Of a stretch of 64,000 bases of DNA, positions 44,939 through 64,000 are shown piece after piece. Positions within the stretch are counted from its first letter, which is position 1, and each line of letters begins with the position of its first letter. Both the position numbers and the translations under genes were made by a program. The DNA is from Amyelois transitella (lineage: Eukaryota; Arthropoda; Insecta; Lepidoptera; Pyralidae): assembly GCF_032362555.1 (NCBI RefSeq), contig NC_083519.1, forward strand, positions 6,155,501 to 6,219,500, read 5' to 3'. The notes below the pieces were generated by a model. The model had not been told where the DNA came from and did not search any database. It worked only from the letters and a program-made list of their open reading frames with translations.

Positions 44939-47900
44939 ATGGTGAATATTTTTAACCATTGAGCGTGTTATTATATTATTCATTCTCGGTATTACAACCA
45001 GAGATGTCTAGCACTAATATTTAGCTTATTTTGATGACGTGCCTCTACAGCAAATGGAGGTATACATTCGTTTCATAGTAACACAATTTATTTGAAGTGT
45101 GAGAATACTGTTTTAATTATTACCTGTTACGTAGATCAATACTATTTTGCAGGTGGACACTTTCTTGCGTGACGAAGATCACCAATCATTCCAAGGTCCC
45201 ATAACACATTCACAAAATAAAAGAAAAAATGAAACTCAAGATAAGATCGCAGGTATTTTAAGTATGACAACGGGGTAGGTATATATTATTTAATTAAATT
45301 AGCAATTCCTCATTGAATTACTTATTTATATGTAAATTTTATTCCTGCCATCCAAACGGAATAGGAAAAGGTGTAAAATAAATGTTGTCTAGGTAAGGGT
45401 TTTATTTCTTTAAACCGTCTTTCATTATGAAACAGTCATTATAATGCCTTTATTACTTAAGGAACATTTTCAGTTAAATAACACATATCCATGAAATAAC
45501 ATACCTAACAAATAAGCGATTTTTTAAATAAATTTTAGTAGCATATTCATTACAGATGATAAATCAGCTGATCAAATCGCAAAGGCTGAAAAGGAACAAG
45601 CCGAGAACATAGCTTCGATACTGATGAGGAATTACGACCTGAAGCTGTCAGGCGAGGACGACACCTCGCAGCCGACATCGCGGGCCGCGCCCGTCATCCC
45701 GGTGGAGACCACACGCAAGAAGAAGAAGAGAAAGAGGTTTGAGTCACTTGTTGGAAGTAAATATGTAAACATAATGCGGATGTTTTATGTCCAGGAGATC
45801 GGGGTACATGTTATCCTATTGAGAGGTTGACAGACCCCCAGTCTAAAAAAGACTGCCAAGGAAGTACGTTCAGCTTATAATGGCTTATTTATGATTAGAG
45901 AGAGAAAAAAGCATCTGTCACGTGAATCTATATTTATTTGCTCTCTCACCATATAATTAGTGCTTGACAATGTGAGTACCGTACTTAAAGTCGTTCGTAA
46001 TAATTATTTAGTCCTACATTATTCAGATTGCCGATTTCATGATTTGCCGTGTGGTTCCCGGCACCAATAAAAAAAATAATAGGACCCCTCCATCTCGTTC
46101 ACGTGGATGTCGTAACAGGCGACTAAGGGATAGGCTTATAAACTTGGGATTCTTCTTTTAGGCGATGGGCTAGCAACCAGTCACTATTTGAATCTCAATT
46201 CTATCATTAGGCCAAACAGCTGAACGTGGCCTATCAGTCTTTTCAAGACCGTTGACTCTGTCTACCCCATAAGGGATAAAGACGTGATCATGTATGTATT
46301 ATTCAGATTTCTATGGCAAAAGTATACTTTCAGATCTCAAATATCGATATGCCTGACAAACTGCCGCTACGAGTCCATACGGAAGGTGGCGAGTGCGTTC
46401 GGCATGCGCGAGGTGTGCGAGGAAGACGCGTGGAACTTCTACTGGACTGACATGAGCGTCTCAGTCGAGAGGGCCAAGGAGATGAAGAGGTTCCAGAGGA
46501 TCAACCATTTCCCTGGCATGCTCGAGATCTGCCGGTGAGATTTCAAAACCCTGATATGCGCTCTCTATTGAGTGCTGAGCTATGAATCTATTGAGTGTAT
46601 ACACGATGTGGGTTTGCCAATTTATTCACGAACAAGGATAATAATTTTACACCTGTTACGCTTATAACTTCAAAGATATATGTATATATATAGAGAGGGG
46701 GAAAATTATCCCTTCACCATTGCTTTAACACCCCTCGGGACATGGTGTAGTGATTCGGCAGACAGTTCCATAGATCGTCGAATTCATACCAAAAATAAAA
46801 GACGTTCAGCATTTCTACATTTGCATCCACAAATTACATAGTTCTATAGTACGTGTTGTTAATGTTCGAAGTGAAGCAAAGTTTTTGCCACTTGCAGGGG
46901 AATAAAGTAGACGGAAACTCATTATAAGTTAACTGCATTGCGTGACTGCAAGTGGTGCAGTCAATATTGCCCTCATTAAACCATAATATTTGACTCCCTA
47001 GTTTATGAATCATGAAAGGATATTTCGTTATTTATGATAGCTTCAAGACTTTGTTCCGATTGAAATTCCCTATATTGCTCCCTTATAAATAAATAAATAA
47101 ATAAATAAAGAGAGGACTTATCAGAGAGGACTTAAATGATTCCTGCTACATACTGAGATTATTAAAGTATACCTCTTCTTTCAGTCGTAGAAAAAGTTGA
47201 TACCTACTTTTATAAATAAAAACGTATAAGCTACAGGGTAGATACATGATGCAAAAGTAGTATATAGAATGTTGGGGATACTAGATTACTGATACATTAA
47301 ATATTTGGATCATTTCAGGAAAGACTTACTAGCTCGTAATTTAAATAGAATGCAAAAGATTTATCCAAAAGAATACAACTTTTTTCCGAAAACGTGGTGT
47401 CTTCCAGCAGAGTAAGTTTCAATTACCTACACTTTATTTTCTTGTTAGCTTTAAGTATCGAACTGGCTTTATTTACAACCAATTATTTTTGGTCCGGTGG
47501 TGAGCCGGATGTTCCACGATCATGCGTCTTATAATTTTATTTGTTCATAGTTTTAGTGTTCATACCGTAGTAGTATTTATACTACTTATTAACTGTTTGA
47601 ATTAAATTACCAAAAAAATTAATTTCTTTTAGTTTTGGAGAAGCTTTGAATTACAGCAAGTCGCGCAAAAACAAAACATTTATAATCAAACCTGAATGTG
47701 GAAGTCAAGGGCGCGGCATTTACCTAACGAAGTCGCTGAAAGATATCAAGCCCACGGATAAACTTATTTGTCAGGTGAATATTTCCTTAGAGCTTACATG
47801 TTTCCATCAGCACCTAAATATTGCTCGAACAGAATAAATAAGTCATCCTGTAGGGGATTACTGAATCACGGCATGGGTAACATGAATGGCCACAGGTCGT

Positions 47901-50900
47901 AAACATTACAATGACCTAACTGCTAAGATCAATGGCCTGAAATACTTATGATATTTTCCATTCTACCGTTTGCGGTAAGAATTTTAAAAAGGTAAATTTA
48001 TTTATGGATCGCACTCTTTGCAAATGCTTATAGCAAATAATCGAATTCCAATTAATTACAGGTGTATTTATCAAAGCCCTACTTAGTAGATGGCTACAAG
48101 TTTGACATCAGAGTCTACACGCTAATAACATCATGCGATCCTCTTCGAATTTTTGTCTACAACGAGGGACTGGTCAGGTTAGTTTTTAGTTGGAGTATAT
48201 TATATATTTATTTACACAGACAACATAGTTTTAAGGATATGATATACATACATACATACATACATATAATCACGTCTATATCCCTTGCGGGGTAGACAGA
48301 GCCAACAGTCCTGAGCGGACTGATAGGCCACGTTCAGCTATTTGGCTTTAAGATAGAATTGAGATTCGAATAGTGACAAGTTGCTAGCCTATCGCCTAAC
48401 AAAAGAATCTCAAGTTTGTAAGCCTATCCCTTAGTCGCCTTTTACGACATCCATGGGAAAGAGATGGAGTGGTCCTATTCTTTTTTGTATTGGTGCCGGG
48501 AACCACACGGCAAAGAGGATATGATATCGTTGAAATATTTTAATTTTGTTGCAATAGATAGATTTTCCTCCTCAGATTTGCGACAAGCCGCTACGCTGAC
48601 CCTAACGTGAACAACACGACCAACGTGTTCATGCATTTGACAAACTACGCACTCAACAAACATAGTCGCACTTATGTCTACGACTCTGAGGCGGGAAGCA
48701 AACGGTAAGTTAAGACTATTCTGCTTTTGATATTGATCTAAAATACAGCAAATGTCTTAGCAGAAGGTTGTCAGGAGTAGAATGTCTTCTTTATCTCGTC
48801 CATTTGATGTCGTAGTATTTATCCTATCCTTATTGGCAATGGCTGTGTTGTGAAGGGTTAAAGTAGACACATTCCAAAGAGTATAGCTTTTTGGTTATAG
48901 GCAAATCTGACCTTGTCACAGTATGTATTTATTTAAGAAGTACAATAAATAATAGAAAGAAACATGCCATAAAGGCTTAGCCTCGTCATTATTTACAGCC
49001 AAATCATGAACTGTATCACATTTTCTGATCTTGTACTAATGTCGAACCTTCCGGGCGTCAGCAAGATATCGACGCTGAACAAGATCCTGTTGTCGCAAGG
49101 CGTCGACCTGGACCGGCTGTGGCACGCCATTGACCAGGTCATCGTGAAGACCATCATATCTGCGTGGCCGATACTCAAGCACAGCTACCACGCGTGTTTC
49201 CCGTCGCATGACATGGTCTTTGTATTTATATATCCTTTTATTATAGTTTTTATTTGTTTGTTTGCGCTTTACATTATTATTTATCTAGAAGCGTTTAAAC
49301 TGTAACACCGTCGCTGTCATAATGCTTGTTTGAAAGTTTCATAGCTTCACATCCTACTACTATTATAAAGGCGAAAGTTTGTATGGATGTATGGATGTTT
49401 GTTACTCTTTCACGCAAAAACTACTGAACCGATTACCATGAAATTTGGTATGTAGGTAGCTGAAGACCCAGAATAACACATACTACTTTTTATCCCAGAG
49501 TTCCCGCGGGATTGATAGGGTTTCCATGCGGACGAAGTCGCGGGCGGCCTCTAGTAGAGTTATATACGGCATCTAGAGATTTTATGAATTCCCCCAGGAG
49601 CGAAGCCCCGTGTGCAGCTAATGTATCAATCTTCACAGCATCTTTTATACATTCTGCGATTGCTGTTTCAGGTACATGCGTGCTTTGAAATCCTCGGATT
49701 TGATATACTCCTGGATCATAAGCTTCATCCCTTTATTTTGGAAGTAAGTATTCCATGTTTGTATAAAAGCTCACTTGCACTTGATAGATTACCAAGTATT
49801 TCTCGGAATCCGAGATTTTCATAGAGGAACTAAAATATAAATAGGTATGACTACATACTACTGTAAAATTTTGCGAGTTTACCTACGATCAAGTATAGTT
49901 TTTATACATTATCGAAGGATTTTATTCATTTCTAAAAGCTAAGCCAGTATAATATCTTCGAGACTAAACCGTGGTCCGTTCCCAGCGCCAAATCAGTTGG
50001 CATTAGTAATAACGTTAAATCTACCCGTGATTCTTCGATATTACTTTAGGTGAACCACTCGCCAAGCTTCCACACGGACACCCAGTTAGACCGCGAGGTG
50101 AAGGAAGGGTTACTCACAGACACCTTCACGATGTTGAACATCTGGCAGTGCGACAAGAAGCGGGTGCTGGACGAGGACCGGAAGAGGATACGGGACAGGC
50201 TGTTGCAAACTAACAAGTATGACATAGTTAAGTCAAAGAAACTAGGCTTGTCGTCGCTAAAGATGATAGATATTTTGGCACGCTACAAACCTGATAAAGT
50301 GAAAAAGAATATCAAGCAGAGGCTGCTATTAGGAACAGGCAGAAATGAGAGAAATCAAATTACTTTCAAATTAAGTTCAAAAATCGATTCCAGATACATA
50401 CCTGTAGCTTCGTTTTATCGGTTTTGTAAACGTGAGAAGATACTTTAGGCTACAACATATTTTCTAAATGAACTCATAAAAACTACAAACATTTAATTAC
50501 GCACATTGTTTTCGGCCGAATGTCGCCTCTGTATTATTATAAATTATACAACTCACTAAGCGTATCTTCAAATGTATCATCTGAAGATCTTGGTTTTTAG
50601 ATTCGCCGAGTTTACTCCAACGGAAGAAAAAGAACCAGAAAAAAGTCCTTGGCAAATGCAAATTCAGTGGGAGGAAACTCACCTAGGCAACTTTAGGTAA
50701 ATGATAGTGTTTGTAACTTAGGTCTTATTTTTAAATATACCGCATGGATTTTACTCAAACATTAATCCATACCTTCCTACTCGTAGATAAATCGTTACAT
50801 CCTGTCATTATAATTTCTAAACATGTTATAAACTTATAAGTTTATTAAATTTATCGTTTACATTATTATTCTCCTCGCGTTTTTATATTCCATCTGGAAA

Positions 50901-53900
50901 CAGACGCAGCCCAAGAAGTCTTTTCACTAAGATTGATAAGTCATATGTTAAGTATGTTAAAAATTAACTGAAGAGTTCAAAAGAGAGTGAAGATATTAAT
51001 AAGCCTTGTAAAGGTTAGTGGGTAGGAAGGAGATCATTACAATAATGTGCCATTAGGCGCGTGTACCCGGTGGGCGAGCAGTACGCGTCGCTGTTCCAGC
51101 AGCCGTCAGGCTCCCTTTACACCGGCACAGCTTCGTCCCGGGCGCGTGGTGACTGCACGCGGTTGCAACGGGAAGAATTCCAGGCGAGTATCACTTGTCG
51201 GACGAACAAATAACTACATGTGTCTTAAAACTAATTTCATCATAAAATCATAACACTCTCAAGTTACTAATAAACAGACAATTTTCTGATAAAATCAGAA
51301 GCACATATGAAAAAAAACTGTTTGAAATATATGAAAATAAATCAGACAAAAGTCTAGGCTGTGTTACCCCCAGCATTAGCACATATTCAGACTAAATGGC
51401 CCAGATTTCTAATTATGATTAATGATGTTACTTTTACGATTTGCAGCAAACGAAAGCTAAGGCAGAAGCTTTAAAGAAGCCATCGCAACCCAAGGCCAAG
51501 GAAGGCGAAAAGAAAGTAGGCGAAGAAACTAGCAGTGTCGCTCCATCCACTGGCACTGCCGCCGCTACGATTACCACTACTAATACTAATGTGACGGATA
51601 AAGCTAAAGCAAAGAAAATAGATAAAGATCAAAAGAAGAGGGAAAAAGACGAGAAGGCAAAGCTTATGCCTAAACCTTCACTCGTGACACAAGTAGTGAG
51701 TTTAATCAATTTTATTTGAAATCTTTTAGTCCAAATAAAATTAAAAATTTTATTACTAAGGATTATTGATAATAAATATTTTGTCAAGGAAATCATTTGA
51801 TTAGTGGTGCATAAAAGGCTAGGCCTTTCACATATTAGTGCCAAAAAATTTGAATTACTTAGGTCTTTTTAGCTTTTCATTAGTGGCCCTTACTAACCGG
51901 GAAAAAAACATACATGTTGGTCTCCTTAATCACATAATGATTAAACTCTGGGGCTCCCCAAGTGTCAAAACTGGGTCCGCTGTGTAGTCCAAAAACGAAA
52001 TTGCTCTAATTTTAACACAAATTGTTTAATTTTTTTTGGTAATTGGCTATTACCTCATCTTTAACAGATGCCAGAAAAAGAAATGAAGCCAACATACGTG
52101 CTTTGCTCGTTTGAGCCGGACCCTATCGTGGAGAAGGAGGAACGCGAGCGAGTGAACTTGCTTGCTCAGCGGGACTTCTTGATTAGGAGCTATGGCATGC
52201 TGGAACAGGTACGAAGCATTTTATCTATACATACTAATATTATAAAGCTGAAGAGGTTGTTTGTTTGAACGCGCTAATCTCAGGAACTACTGGTTCGAAT
52301 TTAAAAATTCTTTTTAGTTGAATAGACCATTTGTCGATGAAGGCTTTAGGCTAGGTATATAACACCACGCTGCAACTATTACCTAAGAGCGAAGAAATAA
52401 TGGAGAATGTGGAAAGAATCTGGGAAAATTATTCATCCTTGAGGGCTTCAATGCCCTGCCAAAAAACTAATCCACGCGGACGAAGTCGCGGGAACATCTA
52501 GTCGCTCCATAAATACTACAAATTAGTGTTCCCTACATCGCTACTGATATAGGGGTTCTTATTGAGCGAACAATAAGGGAAGATTTATGCATCCGTATAT
52601 AGGAAAGCACGTTATTGTTGGGTCTGGTGGTAAATAAGAATTAGGTCTTTTTACACCAAATACTAGATTGAATGATGCATTTTTATGGTAATACAGCCTC
52701 ACAAGAAAAAGTTTCAGTTCGTTAAAAATACGCCTAGTATCTTTGTTTTATCTTTTTTGTTTTCCAGATATATCTAGTCATGAAAAAGATGGGAACCTTG
52801 AGACCAGAAGATGAGCGCAAATACGGAGTTTATGGACGCTTATCTGTTGTTTCTAACTCACCCAAGGTATGTAATGAGATAATTTTTTTCCCAAAATGTT
52901 CTCAGGCCATTTCATATGTTTAGTAGTTATTTTTGATTGATGTGGTGGCTAACACAATGTTTTATATATCTTACCTTTTAATTACTATGAATTGGCGCTT
53001 TGAACATATAAAATAATTTTGCTTTAACAATTTATAATTACTAATGAAATATTGTGTTTGCCAACAGAAAGTGTAAAGTAAAAAGCAACTCGAAAATAAT
53101 GTAAAAAAAAATGTGTTAGAGGACAAAAAGGAACAATAAAATTTTGTGTGCAGACTGCCGTGAAAAAGAGTAAAACATGTGTCAAGCACAAACCAGAACA
53201 TTTTGGCGACCACTCCGATGGTGAGATTTTTCATTTTCTTTTTCAAACATTTATTTCTAAGCATATCGTATGATGAAGTAATTTTGTTATAGTAAAAAAG
53301 CTCCATACGTTTTTATGATAGCCTTAGGAGCCGTGTGGTTAACCAATAAAAAATAATAAAGACTCCTTCCCTTTCTCCTGGATGTTGTAAAAGGAGACTA
53401 ATGGATAGGCTTATAAACTTGGGGTTCCTCTTTTAGGCGACGGACTAGCAGATGATGACTAGATGTCACTATTTGAATCTCAATTCTATCAATTAGTCAA
53501 ATAGCTGTTACCACGTAGCCTATCAGTCTCTTCAAGACTGTTGACTCTGTCTACCCCGCAAGGGATATAGACGTGATTATATGTATGTATGTACTGTACA
53601 TACATACATACATACTTCCTTCGCTTCATCCACATTCATAACTCTCTTCATGCAAGCTGTATGTATGTAACTGAATAAAAACTGGTATATAAGCAGAGCT
53701 GCGCGTGCAGTGCCGGGACGCCGTGATGTACTCGCGGCCGGCGGCGCGGCGGGCGGGCGCGCGCGACGCCAGGGCGCCGCTCGTGCGCACGGCCTACACC
53801 GTATGGAAAATGAACTCGTGAGAACCGCACACTCGTTCACATTGTTATTTCCGTGCCAAACATATATTCTCGTGTTTAGCCCAATATAATGCATTCCTCG

Positions 53901-54516
53901 AACATGTAAGGACAGCTGGCGACGTGATAGTAGTTAATTTATACTACCGCAGACACAGCGATCATTGCTGAGAAAGTTGACTGTTTACTCAAACGCCCAC
54001 GCTCGATTATAACCAAAGGAAGTGCCTAACTATAATAAGAAAAATAATCCTGAAATTAACGAAGCCGAAGAAGAAGTCCGGTAAATAAACTCAACTAACC
54101 AACTACAAGCTAAAAGGGAAAAATTTCTTCCTCCTGGCCCGGTTGCATCCTCACCACTCTGGAGTCTTCTGGAGCCCTGGGTATGCGTTTGACCATGAAT
54201 CCTAGATTAGGTGACTCAGGTTTTTACACGAAGCGATCTCATCTGACCTCAGCAACCTTTTCAGTTCAGTTCAGTTTTCCTCACGATGTTTTCCCTCACC
54301 GTAAGAGCATTGGTTGGTATTCAAATTAATGTACATAACTTTGAAAATAGTCATTACACGTGGCCGAGGTAGGATTGGAACCTGTGCCTTTCTGCACTTA
54401 TTTACCAGGCACCATACCGATTCGACCACCGACGGGTAATCTACAAGATGTTATTCTCTATAAATAGAATTTATTGTTTCAGGCTAGCCATATCAGTGCC
54501 TCCTCCTACGAAGTAA
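44939..54516 (+). CDS. Tubulin polyglutamylase, TTLL6/TTLL13 type
   Basis: TTLL enzymes ligate glutamate chains to tubulin tails, mostly on axonemal microtubules. Exons: 45153-45252, 45556-45736, 46334-46534, 47319-47411, 47633-47774, 48062-48177, 48576-48704, 49062-49215, 49672-49743, 50050-50216 (or to 50420), 50601-50696, 51057-51183, 51447-51692, 52068-52208, 52768-52866, 53699-53817, 54483-54516; about 739 aa with the short exon 11. TTL core: SICLTNCRYESIRKV, YWTDMSVSVERAKEMKRFQR, KTFIIKPECGSQGRGIYL (nucleotide binding), FKFDIRVYTLITSCDPLRIF-like, MHLTNYALNKH, CFEILGFDILLD, and LE|VNHSPSF with the metal-binding E and N. A Lys/Arg-rich microtubule-binding helix follows (CDKKRVLDEDRKRIRDRLLQ), then a Lys/Thr-rich region. 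The start is uncertain: ATG|GTGAAT at 44939 fits the phase; Met at 45624 is the first in-frame ATG otherwise. The intron after 51183 has a GC donor. The exon 17 acceptor could also be 53711. Confidence 0.9.
46045..46299 (+). repeat. Hairpin SINE-like repeat, full length, in TTLL intron before exon 4
   Basis: Starts 'tgccgtgtggttcccggcac' and ends 'gacgtgatcatgtatgtatt'. It is one of the best-preserved copies. The stem-loop is 'cagtcttttcaagaccg'. Its tail is 34 bp from the exon acceptor. Confidence 0.94.
48247..48513 (-). repeat. Hairpin SINE-like repeat, full length, in TTLL intron before exon 8
   Basis: From (CATA)n through 'atcacgtctatatcccttgc' to 'ggtgccgggaaccacacggc'. The stem-loop, read on the minus strand, is CAGTCC-gctca-GGACTG: both sides of one stem pair changed together compared with most copies. 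Confidence 0.94.
49352..49554 (+). mobile_element. Helitron-like element, 203 bp, in TTLL intron before exon 10
   Basis: Begins TCCTACTACTATTATAAAGG and ends 'atgcggacgaagtcgcgggc' + ggcctCTAG, between A and T. The internal 'aaactactgaaccgatt' block is shared with the other copies. Confidence 0.85.
51184..51446 (+). other. GC-AG intron in the TTLL gene
   Basis: Exon 13 ends ...GAATTCCAG and the intron begins GCGAGT. It ends TTTGCAG before CAAACGAAAGC. Only this GC donor keeps phase 0 into the next exon; the nearby GT (A|GTATCA) would give a frame with an early stop. GC-AG introns are a small known class spliced by the major spliceosome. Confidence 0.65.
52224..52501 (+). mobile_element. Helitron-like element, 278 bp, in TTLL intron after exon 15
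   Basis: Begins TCTATACATACTAATATTAT 16 bp after the exon donor and ends 'cgcggacgaagtcgcgggaa' + catCTAG, between A and T. Confidence 0.87.
53330..53593 (+). repeat. Hairpin SINE-like repeat, full length, in TTLL intron before exon 17
   Basis: Starts 'gccgtgtggttaaccaataa' and ends in TATG repeats. The stem-loop 'cagtctcttcaagactg' keeps its stem. The tail continues into an inverted (TACA)n run and a scrap of LINE 3' end ('acttccttcgcttcatcc', about 53613-53630, minus strand), again a head-to-head SINE/LINE junction. Confidence 0.9.
54125..54435 (-). repeat. Second-type tRNA-headed SINE in the last TTLL intron
   Basis: The minus strand reads 'cgtcggtggtcgaatcggta', with an A box, and later the B box 'ggttccaatcc'. 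The body 'gtgagggaaaacatcgtgag' matches the copy at 39685-40006. It ends about 48 bp before the last exon. Confidence 0.84.
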
Positions 54517-54800
54517 GAAAACGTTTAGATTGTACTCCGCGACTGCAGTGCCGTCCTGTGTTCACGAGACATACAAGCTGTGTCATTGATATACGACTAT
54601 AAACAGAGCTTGTTGCTCTTTGCCTACAATTTACTGCCAATATAATGTTAAGCATGGAAGCTATACTTCTTGATGTTGCTTCCTAATAATTGCTATTGGC
54701 TTAGTTATATAGTATACTTTGTTAGCTATATCTTGCTTCTTTACTTAAAATCTTCATGAGTGTTTAGTGCATATTTCCCATAAATTATTCCCTGTACTTA

Positions 54801-54806
54801 AATAAA
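54801..54806 (+). terminator. Possible poly(A) signal of TTLL
   Basis: AATAAA in 'cttaaataaataatcgtaac', about 285 nt after the TTLL stop. It is the first good candidate, but the stretch is AT-rich. Confidence 0.4.
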
Positions 54807-55355
54807 TAATCGTAACTAATATATATTTTACAATATTATTTTTAATTAAAACTTCATATACTTTTTGTATCAAAGTTATATTGTCTTAAATATAAATTTA
54901 ACTTTTAATTAAACAAGTTTCTGAATATAAGTCCTACTTTATGCTACAACCTGTTGAGGCATTCATATCAAAATCTACACAACAAATTCATTAAGGACTT
55001 CCACAGGTCACAGATCTCTTTTAAATGTCAAGAGATTGATACATCACCTTCTCTGTATCCAAGTTTTGTACGTTTCATTGCTCAGAGTTAGCAACTATGG
55101 GTTCTAAAAATAGTTAATACCAGACATAAGCGCTGTCACGTCCTTAATTCACACTTATGTAGGATCCATGAAAGTGCGTTTTTAAGATGCATTTAATATA
55201 ACAATGTGAACTCATTGGCTGATCAGAAATCTGTGTTCTGCGTGAATCTTCATATCATACACATACTACATACAAACCTAGTTCGTGTCCATGATTGCAC
55301 TTGACATTGTACTAAGTTTTGGCGTGTTTTATAACAGCCTAAACAGTAATTATAA
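54807..55355. other. Spacer between convergent TTLL and CDK7 3' ends
   Basis: AT-rich, with no coding sequence. It must contain the CDK7 3' UTR end on the minus strand, but no single poly(A) signal could be chosen. Confidence 0.45.
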
Positions 55356-63031
<7,676 letters not shown>

Positions 63032-64000
63032 ATTTTAATATTACTCAACTGTTTTACTTAGCACTAGTAATATATCTTAAACAAAAATACATCTATATAG
63101 ACATAACGTTACTTTACAAAAGGTAGGACTTTATTTTTTATTCAATTTTACGCTAAAATATACCACATCTGCAAATTCAAAATCAAAACACAAAACTGTA
63201 ATTTCAAATCTTTATCATGACATTTCACTTGTCATAAATAACACGCGCTTGCTTGACTAGTGTTTAAGCCGCTATTAGACTATGCGATATTAAGGCTATC
63301 TTAGTCTTAAAACGAATAGTGTAATAACAGTTAGACTCTGAATTCGGACTGCAATACCGGGCTCGAGGAGTCTTAATATCGAATAGTGTAAAAAGACAGA
63401 CTGTTCAGGCTGCTCTCGTGTCTGCAGTGAGTGGACGTGTCCGTGCGCTACGAATGTGTATATCAAGAAAATGGCGTGCTCCACAGCAACAATAGGAGCT
63501 ATTTTTAAGTGTCCTTGATTTATATCGAGAGATGTCATATTTATTACTTATGGCAAAAAAACATAGATACATACATGACAACAATACATGAATATAGTCA
63601 CGTCTATATACCTTGCTGGGTGAACAGAGCCAACAGTCCTAAAGAGTCTGATAGACAACGTTCAGCTGTACTGTATGGGTTAATTATAGAATTGAGATTC
63701 AAATATTGAAAGGTTGCTAGCCCATCGTCTAAAAGAATCCCAAGAGTTGGAGTGGCCCTATTCTAACGTGGAGAACCAAATGGCATAAAAATTAAGGAAT
63801 TAGATTGCAGGGGTTAACAGTTTTTTTTATACAAGTAATCTTCCTTTATTGAATAAATTTGAGATAAAATCGAGGTCATCACGTCCTAGTCGGAGGTAGT
63901 TTAATGAGTCGGATGTTTCCAATATTGTTATAACTAGTCAAAGACATTGCAGCAAGTGCTACGACAATATTTGCAAGCTTCGAGATGCCATACAACCGTC
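63032..64000. other. Upstream flank of CDK7
   Basis: The CDK7 promoter should lie just above 63,031, in AT-rich sequence without a clear element. Apart from the SINE listed next, no gene was recognised to the window end. Confidence 0.45.
63592..63784 (-). repeat. Hairpin SINE-like repeat upstream of CDK7
   Basis: From 'atatagtcacgtctatatac' to 'cgtggagaaccaaatggca'. It is diverged, with the 'gcgacta..ggata' block deleted. Confidence 0.8.

Noticed and set aside
45055-45084. ATG GAG TAT... as the TTLL start codon
   Set aside because: It runs into a stop within eight codons, and the only GT donor (GGA|GTATAC) leaves a phase that puts exon 2 out of frame.
49006-49061. An upstream-extended TTLL exon 9 beginning before 49,062
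   Set aside because: Family alignment (GSKR|KISTLN) and the phase place the acceptor at GCGTCAG ending 49,061.

Overview
The window is nuclear DNA from a moth or butterfly (Lepidoptera). It is AT-rich, its genes are split into many small exons with GT-AG introns, and it carries Lepidoptera-type repeats. These are short Helitron-like elements ending in the 'cgcggacgaagtcgcggg...CTAG' tail, SINE-like units ending in (TATG)n, tRNA-headed SINEs, mariner and hAT. The five proteins that can be recognised are clear insect/animal orthologues. Nothing bacterial, plasmid-like or CRISPR-like was seen.

Layout. Bases 1-23,400 are a gene-poor, repeat-rich stretch. It holds a GC-rich island with a coding-like but frame-shifted segment (about 3.9-4.3 kb, minus strand), an orphan first exon of a THAP-type zinc-finger protein (6.29 kb), a perfect 229-bp foldback repeat (6.88-7.41 kb), and a 944-bp hAT element with an exact 8-bp target duplication (19.5-20.4 kb). 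From 23.4 kb the window is gene-dense: MBD2/3 (+, 6 exons), PIG-V (-, single coding exon), ubiquilin (-, 11 exons), a TTLL6/13-type tubulin polyglutamylase (+, about 18 exons) and CDK7 (-, 7 exons). MBD2/3 and PIG-V converge, ubiquilin and TTLL diverge from a shared upstream region of about 0.8 kb, and TTLL and CDK7 converge with about 0.84 kb between stop codons.

The genes are unrelated housekeeping or ciliary functions: chromatin repression (MBD2/3 in NuRD), GPI-anchor synthesis in the ER (PIG-V), proteasome shuttling (ubiquilin), tubulin glutamylation (TTLL) and transcription/cell-cycle kinase activity (CDK7 in CAK/TFIIH). No operon-like relation is implied. All exon models were read by eye from splice signals, reading-frame continuity and family similarity. 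Phases agree across every modelled junction; the TTLL start and two TTLL splice choices are uncertain.

The most interesting signals are: (1) an in-frame TAG at the end of MBD2/3 followed by a 49-codon open, GC3-rich acidic tail, which suggests stop-codon readthrough or an alternative acceptor; (2) a nested element in CDK7 intron 2, where a dead mariner with intact TA duplications is split near the end of its transposase by a Helitron-like element that itself carries a THAP-domain first exon, while a near-identical shorter Helitron copy lies 17 kb away in a ubiquilin intron; (3) the perfect foldback; and (4) a SINE family that shares its 3' tail with LINE 3' ends in the same window and keeps a covarying hairpin.
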